Assembly (NCBI GenBank): GCA_033549365.1
Contig: JAWSUF010000006.1
Location: 1-64,000 of the forward strand
Length of the DNA stretch: 64,000 bases
Source: Acidobacteriota bacterium
Lineage (GTDB): Bacteria > Acidobacteriota > Aminicenantia > Aminicenantales > Saccharicenantaceae
Direction of reading: 5' to 3'
Below are positions 63,470 to 64,000 of this stretch, one piece after another. A program made the translations under genes and the position numbers. The notes under the pieces are model-generated. The model saw only the letters and a program-made list of their open reading frames with translations, was not told the origin of the DNA and did no database searches. Position 1 is the stretch's first letter. Every line of letters starts with the position of its first letter.

Positions 63470-64000
63470 TTACCATTCCTCGAGAACCAGGACTGTATAG
63501 CCTCCGTCGGCCAGCTTTTGAGACAGCCGGGCCGCATCATTCCTGTCGCGGGCCCGGATCCGAACGCGGTAATAGACCTGAAGGGGCGTTTCATAGCGGC
63601 TGATAACGACTCTGCGGTAGGATCGGGACAATTTTTTTCTAACCGCCTCGGCGTTTCTTCGGGATGTGAAAGAGCCGACCTGGACCGAAAACCGGGCGGC
63701 CGAGGGGCGCGGGGAAAGATGCCTCAAGACCTCAATCCTGACACGGGCGGTTCCCGGTCCCACCATATCGATGACCTTGGCGGCGGCATAAGACAGGTCG
63801 ATGATGCGGTTTTTCACAAACGGACCGCGATCGTTGATGCGGACGACACAGGACAGGCCGTTGTCCAGATTTGCGACCATGACGTGGGTGTCGAAAGGAA
63901 GGGTCGGGTGGGCGGCGGTCATGTCGTTCATATCATAGATTTCCCGGCTCGAAGTCGGGCGCCCATGGAAATCGGGTCCGTACCAGGAAGCGATCCCCGT
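63470..64000 (-). CDS. rlpA: RlpA-family septal-ring lytic transglycosylase with SPOR domain (5' end outside window)
   Basis: The frame is open to the window edge, and residues before the first ATG (63931) already match RlpA (GIASWYGPDFHGRPTSSREI), so the start lies beyond 64000. RlpA cuts glycan strands lacking stem peptides at the division site. The double-psi barrel contains YDMNDMTAAHPTLPFDTHV and RINDRGPFVKNRIIDLSYAA, with the conserved NDRGP. A SPOR domain (about the last 75 residues, FSVQVGSFTSRRNAEAVRKK) binds denuded peptidoglycan. Converges with the glycosylasparaginase gene, 33 bases apart. Confidence 0.92.
   Translation of the reverse strand, partial: TGIASWYGPDFHGRPTSSREIYDMNDMTAAHPTLPFDTHVMVANLDNGLSCVVRINDRGPFVKNRIIDLSYAAAKVIDMVGPGTARVRIEVLRHLSPRPSAARFSVQVGSFTSRRNAEAVRKKLSRSYRRVVISRYETPLQVYYRVRIRARDRNDAARLSQKLADGGYTVLVLEEW

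Overview
The window is high-GC bacterial chromosome, densely packed, with long antisense shadow frames. Gene content suggests an anaerobic or fermentative bacterium with an outer membrane: a one-piece pyruvate:ferredoxin oxidoreductase, RND efflux, RlpA, lipoproteins, a Tat substrate, a fused formiminotransferase-cyclodeaminase and a corrinoid methyltransferase-like protein. An Acidobacteriota-related lineage such as Candidatus Aminicenantes would fit. That placement is inference from gene content, and no rRNA is present to confirm it.

Layout. 1-1745 is a scar: the 3' end of an IS21-type element, AT-rich DNA and a decayed ABC exporter. 1984-9588 is a tandem RND pump operon (two permeases and an adaptor). 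9685-20054 carries a D-cysteine desulfhydrase-like enzyme, HflKC, TadA, two tRNA-Ser genes, homoserine dehydrogenase, ornithine aminotransferase, a DUF6600-type lipoprotein behind a sigma-54 promoter, and dnaX-ybaB-recR. 20133-31997 has PFOR, an active/inactive M16 peptidase pair, an NtrC-type regulator whose 3' end runs into rnpB, tRNA-fMet, a receiver protein, an M24 peptidase, a nitrilase-family protein and a NusG paralogue. 31994-37745 (minus) is pepD-ridA-fmdB-hyuA-hyuB. 37845-40347 is a zinc ABC importer. 40337-44825 (minus) is FTCD behind two M16 proteins that both lack the zinc motif. 44971-46227 is ahcY. 46241-53560 (minus) is an eight-gene run asnS-rimO-pgpA-cinA-thpR-plsY-gpsA-TPR. 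53895-64000 holds DUF4416, a serine/one-carbon/sulfur operon, an M20 peptidase, an exported glycosidase, a Tat-exported glycosylasparaginase and the start-truncated rlpA.

How the genes fit together. Much of the window concerns peptide and amino-acid use (pepD, M16, M20 and M24 peptidases, hyuAB, ridA, dcyD, rocD, FTCD), feeding pyruvate to PFOR and one-carbon units to folate (FTCD, SerA/aminotransferase, the AcsE-like enzyme, AhcY). Adjacent genes very often overlap by exactly four bases (NTGA). Many transcription units have recognisable sigma-70 promoters with 17-18 bp spacers, several placed so that the transcript would have almost no leader.

The most unusual points are the overlap of the NtrC-type reading frame with the first 91 nt of RNase P RNA, the sigma-54 promoter of the DUF6600 gene, the doubly inactive M16 pair in an operon with FTCD, the orphan NusG paralogue, and an inverted-repeat-rich intergenic region near 53.7 kb. 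No CRISPR array, prophage or complete new system was recognised.
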